Positions 35,901-48,500 are shown, counted from the first letter of the stretch. The stretch is DNA of 64,000 bases from Sarcophilus harrisii (GCF_902635505.1 NC_045429.1:425905669-425969668); one strand, 5' to 3'. A program made the numbers and translations. Notes: generated from the sequence alone by a model not told the origin.

Positions 35901-37015
35901 CTAGATAGTGAGGGCAGGCCAGGAAAAATCTTCAGGGCGTTATCTAGAGTGATCTCTTGAGCATCTTCGGACTCCTATAAGCGCTTTCATTTCCAGGTGG
36001 CCAAGAAGTGGGAGCGCTCGGGAAAAGCAGAAAAGGATCGGGAAGCCAGATTGGACTGCCAGCCGAGGCGGGCCCCACGAGGCACTCGGGAACTCGGCGC
36101 GGAGACAAGTGAAGAGGAGGAGGAGGGGCTGCGTTGTGTTTTTTCTTACGGGGCGCTCTGGCTTCGGGCCCAAGCCCTTCTCTTAGGATGTCAAGGACCG
36201 ATCCGTCAGAGACTATAGGATGCTCAGAAACTATTGTTGGCTGAATAGGCAAATCCCAGGGATTCCCTGAATCCGTCCTAATGGTGACTGATGTGGCCAA
36301 AGGCTTGTCTGGGCAGTGTCCGCCTCAGTAGTGACTCCCGTTTGCATCGTGTGGTGCAAAGCATTCCTTACCCCGGTGCAGCGAGGGAGGCGGCTCGAGG
36401 ACTGCCGTTTCCATCTGGCAGCTTAGTGTTAATTTTGACGATTTAGTCCTTGAAGATTCACAAAGAGCTTCACTATATTGTCTCATCTGGTCCCCGCCTA
36501 GCAGAAGAGGTGCCATTGGGACCCCGTTTTACACTTGAGAAGATGCAGGGCTTACCTAATTGGCCCAAGGTCACCTGATGAAGATGAAGGTGATGACTGA
36601 TGTCAGGAAATAAACTTGAGGTGGCGGTTTTATTGAGGAAGAATTATTAGATTGGATTCATAGGAAATTGGGGGTCATTTGGGAAGGCGATATAGAGGGG
36701 TTAGTGTGCATGAGGTGTCCACCTCCGCATGGGGGACACCTTTATAAGGTAAAAAGATAGGAAGCTGGAATACACTGAGAAAGCACATAATAATTTAATC
36801 TTAAAGAACAGAATGACTGATAATTAATTCAATGGCTTTCTGTCCTCACAGCTCTTATCCTGATTGACATTTTTTATATCAGTGTCCAGAATGTCTGGAT
36901 ACAATCTTGGAGTAGTGGAAAACATGCTGAATTTGAAGGCGGAGAATTAGGATGCAAATCTCCTCACGGTCACTTACTCCACAGGTGACCTTAGGCAAAT
37001 CATTCAAATTCTCTG
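35901..37015. other. Upstream flank of ENSA, no gene seen
   Basis: GC content falls off after 36500. A divergent non-coding transcript is possible from such a CpG island, but nothing in the sequence proves one. Short SINE-like sequence occurs at about 36900-37010. The frames here are short and unmatched. Confidence 0.4.
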
Positions 37016-37019
37016 GACC

Positions 37020-37277
37020 TTAGTTTCCAAGTCTTTTGTTTTCAGTTGGTTTTGACTCTTTCTGACCCCACTTGGGGTTTTCCTGGCCAACATACTGGAG
37101 TGGTTTGCCATTTTGTTTTCCAGTTCCTGTCACAGATGAGGAACCAAGGCAAATAGGGTTAGGTGACTTGCCCAGGATCACACAGCTAGTAAGTGTCAAG
37201 GGTCAGATGAACTCAACAAAGTCTTCCTGGCTTTAGGCTCAGCGCTCTATCCACTGTACCACTTAGCAGCCCCTAAA
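37020..37277 (-). mobile_element. MAR1-type SINE, minus strand
   Basis: The reverse complement gives a tRNA-like head ('ctgctaagtggtacagtgga'), 'gtgtgatcctgggcaagtca', a CORE-like block ('ggcaaaccactccagtatgt') and the RTE-like tail. Same family as 5305-5550. Confidence 0.8.
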
Positions 37278-37279
37278 TG

Positions 37280-37800
37280 ATCTCTTCATCCTTCCATGAT
37301 TTCTAAATTTATGGTCTTTGACTGAACATTCTCCTTTTCTCCACTCACAATCACCATGTCTTCCTATGCCTCACCCCTCCAAACCTACTCTTTCTCTTTA
37401 TCAAAGATAATTTATAATTCTTCCACTCCTCAGAATTTATGCCATTCTCCTTTGATTTAACTTTTACCCTTTTTCCAATCTTGATCCTTTAAGCCAATTT
37501 AACTCTTAAACTGTCTTGTACTCTTGAATCTCTTGCCCCCATATCCTTGTTGCTCATCTATTGCCAAAATTCAGTCAATTACTCTCACTGTCCACAATCC
37601 TAGGTGCTCACAGAGCTAGCTTAGCTGGCCAAGGTAACTTTTCTCAATCATTAGTCTGACCTTGTCGCTGCTTAATGAATTCCAATGGCTTTCTATTAAC
37701 TTCAGGATTGAACATAAACTGGCATTTAAAGTTTTTCATCATCTGGTTCTTTGCTATTCCTTCCTCCCTCCCCCTCTCATATTGCACTCTAAAATAAGTT
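37280..37800 (+). mobile_element. L2 LINE fragment
   Basis: Plus-strand L2 ('tctgaccttgtcgctgctta', 'ccaatggctttctattaact', 'aactggcatttaaagttttt'). Old, no intact frame. Confidence 0.7.
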
Positions 37801-37879
37801 GTTAGTCTTCATTGATAGAGGGAGTATGGGAAATCTATTGGGAGTCATTCACACCAACAGGTCCAGAACAAAAGCAATA

Positions 37880-37917
37880 GATGATGATGATGGTAATGAT
37901 GATGATGATGATGATAG
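37880..37917 (+). repeat. (GAT)n microsatellite
   Basis: A run of GAT trinucleotides with one interruption (ggtaat). Confidence 0.85.
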
Positions 37918-38224
37918 CAACAGAAGTAAACCTGAGGTGGGAGAATTTTGTTGAGGGAGGAGTCAAAAGATTATCCAACTCAAGAAGTTCAAATTAGAAT
38001 TCTTGCAAGATGGAACTTTGATTTCAGTATTTACCCTCCACAAATCTAATTCCTAGATGACTGAGGTAGAAAGGATCTTCTTGTGAGCTGGCTTACAAGA
38101 GAACCAGACAATTGAATTCTCACCAAAGTGTCCCAGTTCTTTTCTTGGAGAAAAAAATCAATCTCTGTATTGCACTTTTAGAAACTTCTTTTGGCTTTGT
38201 TGGATTTAAGATGATTTTATGACC

Positions 38225-39624
38225 TTGGCAGAAGGAAATCTGAATCAGTCTTCCTTTGAACTAGGTCATATTTAAAGTTAAAGGGATTGTTAGGTAAATT
38301 TATTAATACCCTACTTTTCTTTCTTTCTTTTTTTTTTTTTCCCCCAAGTCTAGTGACTTGAAGTTAAAGTTAAACTGAAGTTTAGTGGCACGATTCCTTC
38401 TATAACTCAGATCTGGGTATGACACTACTGAATTTTGCTCTAATTTGTATTTTAGAAACTAGATACTACTCCAAATGTTATTATATAATAAAAATTATAT
38501 TTTTATAGAAAAAGCAGGAATGGATTGTATGCTCTTCTCAGTCATCCACAACTAAGAAATCAATCACCAAGTGTTTATTCAAAACTTGATTATGTGCCAG
38601 GCACTGGGGACATAGAGACAAAACATGAAACTGTGGCTGCTCTCAGGAGCTTCCAGTCTTATCAAGGGAAATAATGTCTATTTATATAAAAATTTAGAAA
38701 ATAATACAAGGTATTTTGGGAAGGAGAGCAGTAAGCAATTGGGAAGGGCTTTAGCTAGCTTAGCTTCGAAGAATGCTAAGGATTCTAAAAAGTAGAGATG
38801 AGGAAGCAGTTCATTCTTGGATGGGAGATGGTCTGTGGAAAGTCAGAGCAAAGATGAAAGATGGAATGTGATACATGAGAATCAGTAAGGAAACCAATTT
38901 GACCAAACTGTGGGGCCCAACCCAAATGGAGAATTATGTAGAGCAGGGATGTCAGATTTGAGGCTCTCCACACTCCTGAGTGAGGCCTGAACCAGATTAA
39001 AATGCAATGGGGAAAAGGTTAACTAAATAAAAATGCAATGAAACACAGATAATGTAAATTTGTGATTTTCCAAATCAATATGTAGCTACTGGGATCTGTT
39101 TCTATTTGACTTTGATAGCACTGATGCAGACTTGCCAAGACAGATTGGAGCCAGTTTGTGAAGGGTTTTAAAGCATGCCAAATGGGAGTTTGGATTTGAT
39201 CCTATAGACAACAAGGAGTAGGTGGATTATTTGAGCAGGAGAGAGGCAGCTATGCAGAGGATGGATTGGAGAAGGGAGAGACCAGTGAGGAAGCTAATAG
39301 GACAGTACAGGTGAGAGATGAAGAGGCCTGAGCTGGGATGGTGACTGAGTGGAAGGAAAGAAGGAAGGAAGCAAATGTATGAGATGGGGAGATGGAATCA
39401 TCTAGCCTTGGCAGCAAATGCATAGTGTGGGTGAGGATGCATAAGGAGCTGAAAGTAGTGCCAAAATTGCAAATGTCTGCAAGTGGGAGGATGGTGGTAC
39501 CCTCAAGAGAAATGGGGAAATGAAGAGGAGGAGTGGGCTTTAGGGAAGAGATGATGAGTTCTGTTATGGACGAGTTGAATTTGGCCATGCAGTTTGAGAT
39601 GTCCAGTATGCTCTTGATCACACA
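38225..39624 (-). repeat. Low-copy repeat arm B (inverted partner of 19888-21215)
   Basis: The reverse complement reproduces arm A: the non-L2 flank, the L2 3' end, the hAT element (38944-39123 here) and the L2 ORF2 segment ending at 39624. The minus-strand frame at 39250-39621 starts with the same residues as arm A's (MIKSILDISNCMAKFN). High identity covers about 38685-39624. The part below 38685 is clearly more diverged. The outer neighbour at 39630-39880 is L2 in the opposite orientation. Confidence 0.88.
38944..39123 (-). mobile_element. hAT-type element inside repeat arm B
   Basis: Same element, same orientation relative to the host L2 and same flanking 8-mers as 20390-20556, so one ancestral insertion duplicated with its surroundings. 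It is slightly longer than the copy in arm A because of one indel. Confidence 0.75.
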
Positions 39625-39629
39625 GAACT

Positions 39630-39880
39630 GGTTATATAGATCAAGTCTTCTCTAGCTTTAAAAACTTTTCACTAGGTTCTACCTGTTTATCAGCTCTCAT
39701 CCTATATTTCATTTCTAAGCTAAACTCCTTGAAGAAAGGCAACTAGGTCCCTCAACTTTCTCCTTTCTCATTCTCTTCCAAACTTTTATCAACTTGGTTT
39801 CTGATTTCATTATTCAACTAAAACTAATTTCCCCAAAGTCATTCTTGATTTCTTTCTCCCCCCATTTCTGGGAAAATAAA
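39630..39880 (+). mobile_element. L2 fragment outside arm B
   Basis: Plus-strand L2 ('aagctaaactccttgaagaa', 'ctgatttcattattcaacta'). A corresponding minus-strand L2 flanks arm A at 19260-19887, but the two differ greatly. Confidence 0.65.
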
Positions 39881-40644
39881 TATCACCAAAATAAATTTTA
39901 AAGTTTAGATATTAAAAAAATCAAAACCCCAAGAAATACTTTTTTCTAATTCAAAAGGGTTTTTTTGTATGTTTCAATGTAGTTAATTAGTATTTCAAAG
40001 AATAATAAAATAATATGTGACTTTGAGGTTCATAGAAGTTAACCTCCAGCTAATATATCAATTTAATTTTTGTGTGTCACCATTTGCATGTCTCAATGTT
40101 TTATGATTTGTCTTGCTGTATGTTCTTGATTTTGTCTCTCTTCTGTTGGTGAGTTAATCTATTAAGTATTGAATTCATCACATTGATGAATGGTTTGATC
40201 TTTATATTTGGCTTATTTCAATCTTTGAAAAAGTTCTCATGAATCTGCTTTCCCCATTTCATCTTTTTTTCAAGCAGCTTCTATTTCCCTGAATTCAAAG
40301 AAATATGCAAATAATAATATTCAGCTTTCTCTGATGGAATTTCTGTCATGAAAAAAAAAAAGTTTGCTGTCTGAGATCAAAGAGCTCTTTGAGTACTTTA
40401 GGCCAGGGAAAAACCAATGAGCTCTTCAAAAAAAATTATAAAATTAATTTTATTAAATATTTCCCAATTATATGTAACAATTTTTAAACTTTTGAGTTTC
40501 AAATTCTCTTCCTCTCTTGCCTTTCCCCCCTCCATGAGAAGGCAAGCAATTTTATTTCAATTATATATGTGAAGTCATGCAAAATATTTCCATATTAACT
40601 ACATGCAAAAGAAAAGACAAAAATAATAAAAAGAAAAATTTTTA

Positions 40645-41040
40645 AATATGCTTCAACAACAAGATAATATAATGATCAATGTGATGGACTTGGCTCTTTT
40701 CAGCAACAAGGTGATTCAAGGCAATTCTAATAGACTTGGATTGGAAAGAGTCATCTGAATTGAGAGAATTAAGGAGACTGAAAATGGATCAGAGCATAGT
40801 GTTTTCACCTTTGTTTTTTTTTCTCTTTTTATTCCCTTTGATATGATTTTTCTTGTGCAGCATGATAAATGTAGAGATATATTTAGAATAATTGAACATG
40901 TTTAACCTATATTGTATTACTTGCTATCTAGAGGAGAGAAAGCTGAAGAGGAAAGGAGAAAAATTTGCAAGGATGGATGTTGAAAATTATCTTTGCACAT
41001 ATTTTGAAAGAAAAAAGCTGTTATAAAAATATGTTTGAAG
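40645..41040 (+). mobile_element. Old L1 3' end inserted in the ancient L1
   Basis: Plus-strand L1 tail sequence ('atgatcaatgtgatggactt', 'gatttttcttgtgcagcatg', 'ttgctatctagaggagagaa') in the opposite orientation to the surrounding L1. Confidence 0.7.
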
Positions 41041-42103
41041 TTGCATTTAGAGTATATCAGTTCTTTTTCTGAACATGAATAACATTTTTCATCACGGGTC
41101 CTTTGAAATTGTCTTAGATTGTTATCTTAATCAGACCAAGTCTTTCATAGTTTATCATTTTTATAATATTGATTTTATTGTTTTGCTGGTTCTACTTACT
41201 TCACTTTGGATCAGTTCATATGTTTTGCCAGATTTTTGTGAAATCATTTTGCTCATTTTTTATAACACATAATAACCACATGCTACAACTTGTACAGACA
41301 TTTTCTAATTGATGGGTATCTCTCTGTCCAATTTTTTGTCACTACAAAAAGATGTTATAAATATTTTTGTTAAAATAGGTCCTTTCCCTCATCCTTTTAA
41401 AAAAATCTCTTTGGGATACAGAACTAGTAATGACATTGTTAGATAAAAAGGTTTGTGCAGTTTTAGTTCCAAATTTCTCTCTAGAATGATTGAACCAGTT
41501 CAAATTCCATCAACAGTACATTCATATCTCAATTTTCTTACATCTTCTCTAACATTTGTCATTTTCTTTTTCTGTCATGTTAGCCAATCTGAAAGGTGTG
41601 AGGTGGTATTTTTGGGTTGCTATAATTTGCAAATCTTTAATCAATAGTGATTTAGGGTACTTTTTCATGTGGCTATTCAAATCTTTGATTTCTTTTCCTG
41701 AAAAATGCTTGTTCATATCCTTTCACTTTTCACCCACTTTTTCACAAATTGGGAATGACTCTTTTATAATTTTGGCTGCTTTCCTTTTATATTTGAGAAA
41801 CTAGACCTTTATCAGAGAAACTTGTTAAAAAATTTTCTTTCTCCATTTTTTATTTTCCTTCTAATTTTGGCTGCATTAGTTTTATTTAGGCAAAACTTTT
41901 AAATTTCATGTCATCAAATTATCTATTTTAATAATTTCCTCTTTTGTTTGGTCATAAATCCTTCCCTTATCCAATGATCTGACAGGTACATTTTCCCATG
42001 CTCTCCTAATTTACTTATAGAATCACCCTTTATGTCCAAATCATTTATTCATTTTGACCTTATCTGTTATGGGCCAGAACTCTGAACTTGAAACAAAGGA
42101 TTC

Positions 42104-42917
42104 TTTACATCCAACCATTCTGGAGAGCAATTTGGATCTATGCTCTAAAAGTTATCAAACTGAGCATACCCTTTGATCTAGCAGTATTACTACTGGGCTT
42201 ATATCCCAAAGAGATCTTAAAGAAGGGAAAGGGACCTGTATGTGCAAGAATGTTTGTGGCATGTCTCTTTGTAGTGGCCAGAAACTGGAAACTGATGGAT
42301 GCCCATCAATTGGAGAATGGCTGAATAAATTGTGGTATATGCATATTATGGAATATTATTGTTCTGTAAGAAATGACCAACAGGATGATTTCAGAAAGGC
42401 CTGGAGAGACTTACATGAACTGATGCTGAGTGAAATGAGCAGGACCAGGAGAGATCATTATATACTTCAACAACAATACTATATGATGACCAGTTCTGAT
42501 GGACCTGGCCATCCTCAGCAATGAGATCAACCAAACCAGTTTCAATAGAGCAGTAATGAACTGAACCAGCTACACCCAGTGAAAGAACACCAGGAGATGA
42601 TTAAGAACCATTACATAGAATTCCCAATCCCTATATTTTTGTCCACCTGCATTTTTGATTTCCTTCACAGGCTAATTGTACACTATTTCAGAGTCTGATT
42701 CTTTTTGTACAGCAAAATAACAGTTTGGACATGCATACATATTTTGTATTTAATTTATACTTTAACATATTTAACATGTATTGGTCAACTTGCCTTCTAG
42801 GGGAGGGGAAGGGGGGAAGGAGGGGAAAAATTGAAACAAAAAGTTTTGCAATTGTCAATGCTGAAAAATTACCCAGGCATATATCTTGTAAATAAAAAGC
42901 TATTAAAAAATAAAACA
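42104..42917 (+). mobile_element. 5'-truncated L1 inside the solo LTR
   Basis: ORF2 C-terminus (LCIPFDPAV-type segment, GEWLNKLWYM, CSVRNDQQDDFRKAWRDL) and a full 3' UTR ending in an A-rich tail. Target-site duplication aaacaaaggattc at 42091-42103 and 42918-42930. Among the less decayed L1s here. Confidence 0.92.
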
Positions 42918-43059
42918 AAACAAAGGATTCCTACAAAGGTGCTAAGTCAGTGGAATTGATAGAGACAATAGTTATCTAGTTTAGCATGGTTCAGTATGAT
43001 TGATTTAATCTTACAACAAATAATGGTTTCCTAGTGATATAATGATTGGTTTAGAGTCC

Positions 43060-43251
43060 CAGGGGTCCTCTAACTTTTTAAATAGGGGGCCAGTTCACTG
43101 TCCCTCAGATTGTCGGAGGGCTGGGCTATGGTAAAAACAAAAACTTTGTTTTGTGGGCCTTTAAATAAAGAAACTTCATAGCCCTGGGTGAGGGGGATAA
43201 TCGTCCTCAGCTGCTGCATCTGGCCCGCGGGTCATAGTTTGAGGACCCCTG
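43060..43251 (-). mobile_element. 192-bp hAT element, copy 2
   Basis: The reverse complement matches 18480-18671 over its whole length, with the same 192-bp size. Terminal repeats CAGGGGTCCTC...CCCCTG. It is inserted in the solo LTR. The flanks tagagtcc and gaaccg may be a decayed target duplication. Confidence 0.88.
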
Positions 43252-44204
43252 GAACCGTTATACTCAGTGTAGAACATAAAAGCTAGGAGCCTCAGCCAGG
43301 ATTCATTCAGAGAGATTCAGAGGTCAGAGAAGACAGGCAGGAGTTCAAGCTCTTGGAACCAACGAGAGAGAGAGTCCTCTAAGTAAGCTAATCAGGCCCC
43401 AGAAAAGGAGACAAGACTTTGAAAGAGATAATAAAGGACTTGGACTTTTAACCCTTGGCTACTCATGTGGTGATTACTGAACTGAAACAAAGAATGCTCC
43501 CAGAGACCCCCAAGAAAACCGAACCCAAGAGAACATTACGTTATCTTAGTATAAAATGTGAGATACTGGTCTATATTTAGCTTCTGCCAAACTGTTTTCC
43601 TTTTTTTTTCTATCAATTTTTGCCAAATGTTGAATTCTTAGCTCCAAAATTGGAACTTTGGGTATATTAAAGACTAGATTATTGTGGCCATTTATTACTG
43701 TGTATTGTATACCTATTTTATTCTACTGATTTTTCTTAGCCAGTACCACATTGTTTTGTTAACTACTGGTTTGTAATATAGCTTGATATCTGGAACTACG
43801 AGTCTGCCTTCCTTAACATTTTATTTTCATTGATTCTCTTGATATTTTTGACCTTTTGTTTTTCCAGATGAATTTTGTAGTTATTTTTCCTAGCTCTATA
43901 AAATGACTCTTTGATAGTTTGATTGGTATGGTACTAAGTTAATTTAGGTTGAATTTTTTATTATATTATAATATATATTATTTTTATCATATTGGCTTGG
44001 CCTACTATGAACAATTAATATTTTTCTGGTTGTTTAGATCAGTTTTTATTTGTGTGGAAACTGTTTTGTAATTATGTTCCTATCTTCCCTAGATTTGTAA
44101 TGGCAGAGATGCCCAAGTTTTATATATTATCCGTAGTTGTTTTAAATGAAATTCCTTTTCCTTTCTTTTCTTGCTGGGTTTTGTTGGTAATATATAGTAA
44201 ACTG

Positions 44205-45125
44205 TTGGAGGGGATGGTGAAAAACTGAGACTAATATATTGTTGATGAAATTGTGAAATGATACATCCATTCTGGAAAGCAATATGGAATTATACAGAAA
44301 GGGCTAGTTCTTAAAGAGATTTCTTTCTTTCTTTCTTTCTTTCTTTTTTAAATAGCTTTTTATTTACAAGTTATATGCATGAGTAATTTTACAGCATTGA
44401 CAATTCCCAAACCTTTTATTCCAATTTTTCCCCTCCTTCCCTCCACCCTCTCCCCTAGATGGCAGGATGACCAATACATGTTAAATATGTTAAAATATAA
44501 ATTAAATATGTATGCATGTCCAAACCGTTATTTTGCTGTACAAAAAGAATCAGACTGTGAAATAGTGTACAATTAGCCTGTGAAGGAAATCAAAAATGCA
44601 GGTGGACAAAAATATAGGGATTGGGAATTCTATGTAATGGTTCTTAATCGTCTCCCGGTGTTCTTTCACTGGGTGTAGCTGGTTCAGTTCATTACTGCTC
44701 TATTGGAACTGATTTGGTTCGCCTCATTGCTGAAGAGGACCACGTCCATTAGAACTGACCATCATATAGTATTGTTGTTGAAGTATATAATGATCTCCTG
44801 GTCCTGCTCATTTCACTCAGCATCAGTTCATGTAAGTCTCTCCAGGCCTTTCTGAAATCATCCTGTTGGTCATTTCTTACCGAATAATAATATAACATAA
44901 TATTCATATACCACAATTTATTCAGCCATTCTCCAATTCATGGGCATCCACTCAGTTTCCACTTTCTGGCCACTACAAAGAGACATGCCACAAACATTCT
45001 TGCACATACAGGTCCCTTTCCCTTCTTTAAGGTCTCTCAAAGAGATTTCTTGAAGGGGTTGAGAAGAGGGATCTATTTTACAAAAATATTTATAGCAGCT
45101 TTTTTTTTTTTTGTGATAAAAGAAT
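44205..45125 (+). mobile_element. Old L1 fragment, split by a younger L1
   Basis: Plus-strand L1 ('gttgatgaaattgtgaaatg', 'tccattctggaaagcaatat') up to 44325, resuming at 45052 ('tacaaaaatatttatagcag'). The break is exactly the L1 at 44326-45038. Confidence 0.7.
44326..45038 (-). mobile_element. 5'-truncated L1, minus strand
   Basis: ORF2 C-terminus and 3' UTR of the common subfamily. The tail on the plus strand begins with a (TTTC)n run at 44321-44347. Target-site duplication aaagagatttctt at 44313-44325 and 45039-45051. Confidence 0.9.
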
Positions 45126-45136
45126 TTAGAAATCAA

Positions 45137-45580
45137 GTGTCTCCCTCCCCAAAATATCTTGTATTATTTTCTATATTTTATATGAGAAGATATTATTTCC
45201 CTTGATAAAATAGAATTTCCTGAGAGCAACAACTATTTCATGTTTCATCTCTATATCCCAATGTCTAGCATATAACAAGTTTTGAATAAATACTTGATGA
45301 TTGATTTCTTAGTTGTGGATGACTGAGAAAAGTATACAATTTTCTCACTTATGTTTTTTCTATAAAAATATAATTTTTATCACATAACATTTGGAGTAGT
45401 AAACAATTTCTACAGTACAAATTAGAGCAAAATTCAATAGTATCATATCCAGATTTGAGATATGTAAGAAATCTTGTTACTAGACTTTAGTTTTAACAGT
45501 TTGACTTTTAAAAAATTTGGAAAATAAGGTATTTGATAAGTTTACTTAATGATCCCCTTAAGTCTAAATATGATCTGGTT
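45137..45580 (+). repeat. Partial third copy (C) of the low-copy repeat
   Basis: It matches arm A from about 20774 to 21205 in the same orientation, including the L2 3' terminus ('aagttttgaataaatacttg') and the non-L2 flank beyond it ('gatttcttagttgtggatga', 'caaattagagcaaaattcaa'). By eye about 80-85% identical to either arm. It lacks the L2 ORF2 and hAT part. Confidence 0.8.
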
Positions 45581-48500
45581 CAAAGAAATTTTGAATATTA
45601 TTTATCATTTGAAAAAAAGCTCCACTTATTCTTAATAAACTAATAAACCATACATTCTATTGTTTATATAGGAATAGTAATTGCCAAAAGCATTTTTAGC
45701 ATTCATGATAAAATCATAATTTTTTGTTTTATTGATGTAATTTATGCTTATAGTTTCCCTAATATTATGCTAGACCTGTATTCTTCATGTAAATTTAGTC
45801 TGATCATAGCATATAATCTTTGTGATCTATTGCTGAACTTTCCTTTTTAGCATTTCATTTTTTGGCATTAATATTCATTAGGATATTAATCTATATGGTT
45901 TTCTTGCTCTGTTTTGGCTCTCTTTGATTTAGGTACCAAGACAATCTTTGTATCGTAGATAAATCTCTTATTAGCAACCCTCCTTTTCCCCCGAAACTTT
46001 GTGTGATTTTAGAATTATTCTTTAAATGTGAAGAAGAATTCATTTACAAATCTATCTAGTCCTGGAAATTTTTCCCTTGGGAGTTCATTTAAGCCTTGCT
46101 CAATTTCTTTTTCTGAGTTTTTTTTTAAGTACTTGTATTTCCTGTTTTGCTAATCTGGGAAATTTATATTTTTATAAATACTAATCTATTTCATTTAGAT
46201 TATCAGTTTCATTGACATATAGTTGGACAAAATAACTCCTAATAATTTATTTCTTTATTGAATTGTGAATTGATCTTCAAAAATGTTTATACTAGTAACT
46301 TGGTTCTTTTTAAAAAATCAAGTTAATGGCTTATCTAAGTGAATTTTTTGTTTTCATCTTTGTAAATCTTATTTTCATGATTTATATTTTGGTATTTAGT
46401 TGGAGTATTTCAATTTGTTAGTTTTCTAGGGTTTTTAAAATTTGCATGACTATTTCATTGATCTGCTTTTATCTTTTATTGATGAAAATATTAAGAGAGA
46501 TAAAATTTCCCCTAAGTACTGCTTTGGCTACATCCCAAAGACTTTGATATGTTGCCTCATTTTTGTCATTATCTTAGTGAATGTTTCTATGCTTTCTTCT
46601 TTTACCCACTCATTCTTCAGGATTAAGTTACTTAGTTTCCAATTAGCATTTAATCTTTGCTTCAAAGACCCTCTTTAATTGAATGTAATTTTTAAAATTA
46701 CATTATAATTGGTAAAAGATGCATTTAATATTTCTATTTTTCTACATTTATGAGGTTTTTATGCCGTAATACATGGTCAGTTTTTGTGAAGATGACATGC
46801 ACAGCTCCATAAGACATCCCCTATTGTTGTACTTTAACTTTTCTCACTCATTTACTTACCTCTTCTTTTAAGAACTTGGAGGCTATGCCATTTAGTGCAT
46901 ATATGTTTAGTATTTTTATTAAATCATCTTTTTTGTTAGGTGTATTTTTGCTTTTGTTTTGTCTGAAGTTATAATTTATATTTTTGCCTTTTTTTTTTAC
47001 TCCAATGGAAGCAGAATTGATTTTGCTTTATCCCCATATTTTAACTTTAAGCATCTTTCTGTATTATATGTAAAGTAACTATATCTTTTTGTATCATGTA
47101 AAAAACATATTGTTAGATCTTGTTTGTAATCTGTCTTATGTTTTATGAAGTGAGTTCATCTTATTCACATTGACAATTAGAATTTTTTTCTTTTCCTCCT
47201 ATTCTGTTTAAAAGATTGTCTTGCTTCTGATTAGCCCCTCCTTTAATCTTACTTCTGTCTTATTCCTTTATCCTTATAGTCCTTCTTTTTCTGTTTCCCT
47301 ATTGGGTGAAATATAAATATATTTATATATAAATGTTTTTGTGTGTGCATTCTTCCTTCCTTTGACTAGTTAGATGAGTGAACCTCCCCACTCTCTCTTC
47401 CTTATATAAATTTCTACTTTCAAAACTTTATGTTGGGAAATTTTTTCTATTCCTCCCCCTTCCTTACATTCCCAGGATATTCAGTTTTCCTATTTTCATT
47501 TTTCTTTTAAGGGTAATTCCATGGTCAAGAAGGTGTCTCCTCCCCTAGGGAGACTTAGCCATTGCATTCCAGATAAGATGTGGGAAACTATTCCATGATT
47601 TGTGGCAGTGGGGGACTTTCTAATTTCAAAAATAAAAAACTGTAAAAAAGAGAATCGCTCCCAGACTCTCTGCCAAATTAGACTGCCTCTGTGATTTTTA
47701 AAGCTTATAGAATTCTGAAGGGCTACATCCATCATCTACACAGCAAGAATAAACAGTTTAACCTTATTTTAGTCCTTTATGATTGCACGTGTGTTAATTT
47801 TTTTTTTTTTATGATTCTCTTGACTCCTGTAAGTTTGTATGTCAGATTTTCTACTTAGCTCTGATCTTTTCATCTGAAATGCTTTACAATTCTCTATTTC
47901 AGTAAAGATCCATTTTTCTTCATATAGCATTATGCATAGTTTTTCTGGGTATTCTTGGTTGTAAGCTTATATCCTTTGCTTTCTAAAATATTATATTCCA
48001 AGCTGTCTACTTATTTACATTAGAATCTGCTAAATTGTATATAATTTTGACTCTTGAGTCTGCTGTACTTGAATTTTTTCTTTATGGATGCTTGCAGCAT
48101 TTTTTTTTTTAACTTGGGAGCTTGGATTTTGATTATAACATTTCTAGGCTGTTCATTTGGGGATTTCTTTTAGCAGGTAGCTGGAAAATTATTTAAATTT
48201 TTGCTTTTCTCTGTTTCTAAGAGATTTGGGGCAGGTTTTTTTTTTTATGATTTCTTAAAATATGATTTATTTGGTCATGGCTTTCACTTGAAAGTGATTC
48301 TTACACCATCTGTTTTCCAGACCAGTTGTTTAGCTTTGAGAGAACATATTTTCTTCTATTTTTTTTAGTCTTTTGACTTTGTTTAATATTTCTTGACATC
48401 TCATTTATTTAATTGCAATTTTCAGGGAGTAATTTTCTTGGATAAGATTTTGTGCCTCTTGTTCCAAGGTATTAATTCTCCTTCCATATTTTTCTTTTAT

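Larger units (their letters stand above)
42065..43540 (+). mobile_element. Solo LTR fossil (class III-like) with two later insertions
   Basis: It begins TGTTATGGGCCAGAACTCTG and is bounded by a 5-bp duplication TTATC at 42060-42064 and 43541-43545. The ancient L1 reads straight across once the block is removed. Without its insertions it is about 470 bp, with 'acataaaagc' near 43275 as a TATA-like box and AATAAA at 43430-43435. A 5-bp duplication points to ERVL/MaLR-type elements. It contains an L1 (42104-42917) and an hAT element (43060-43251), so it predates both. Confidence 0.8.
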
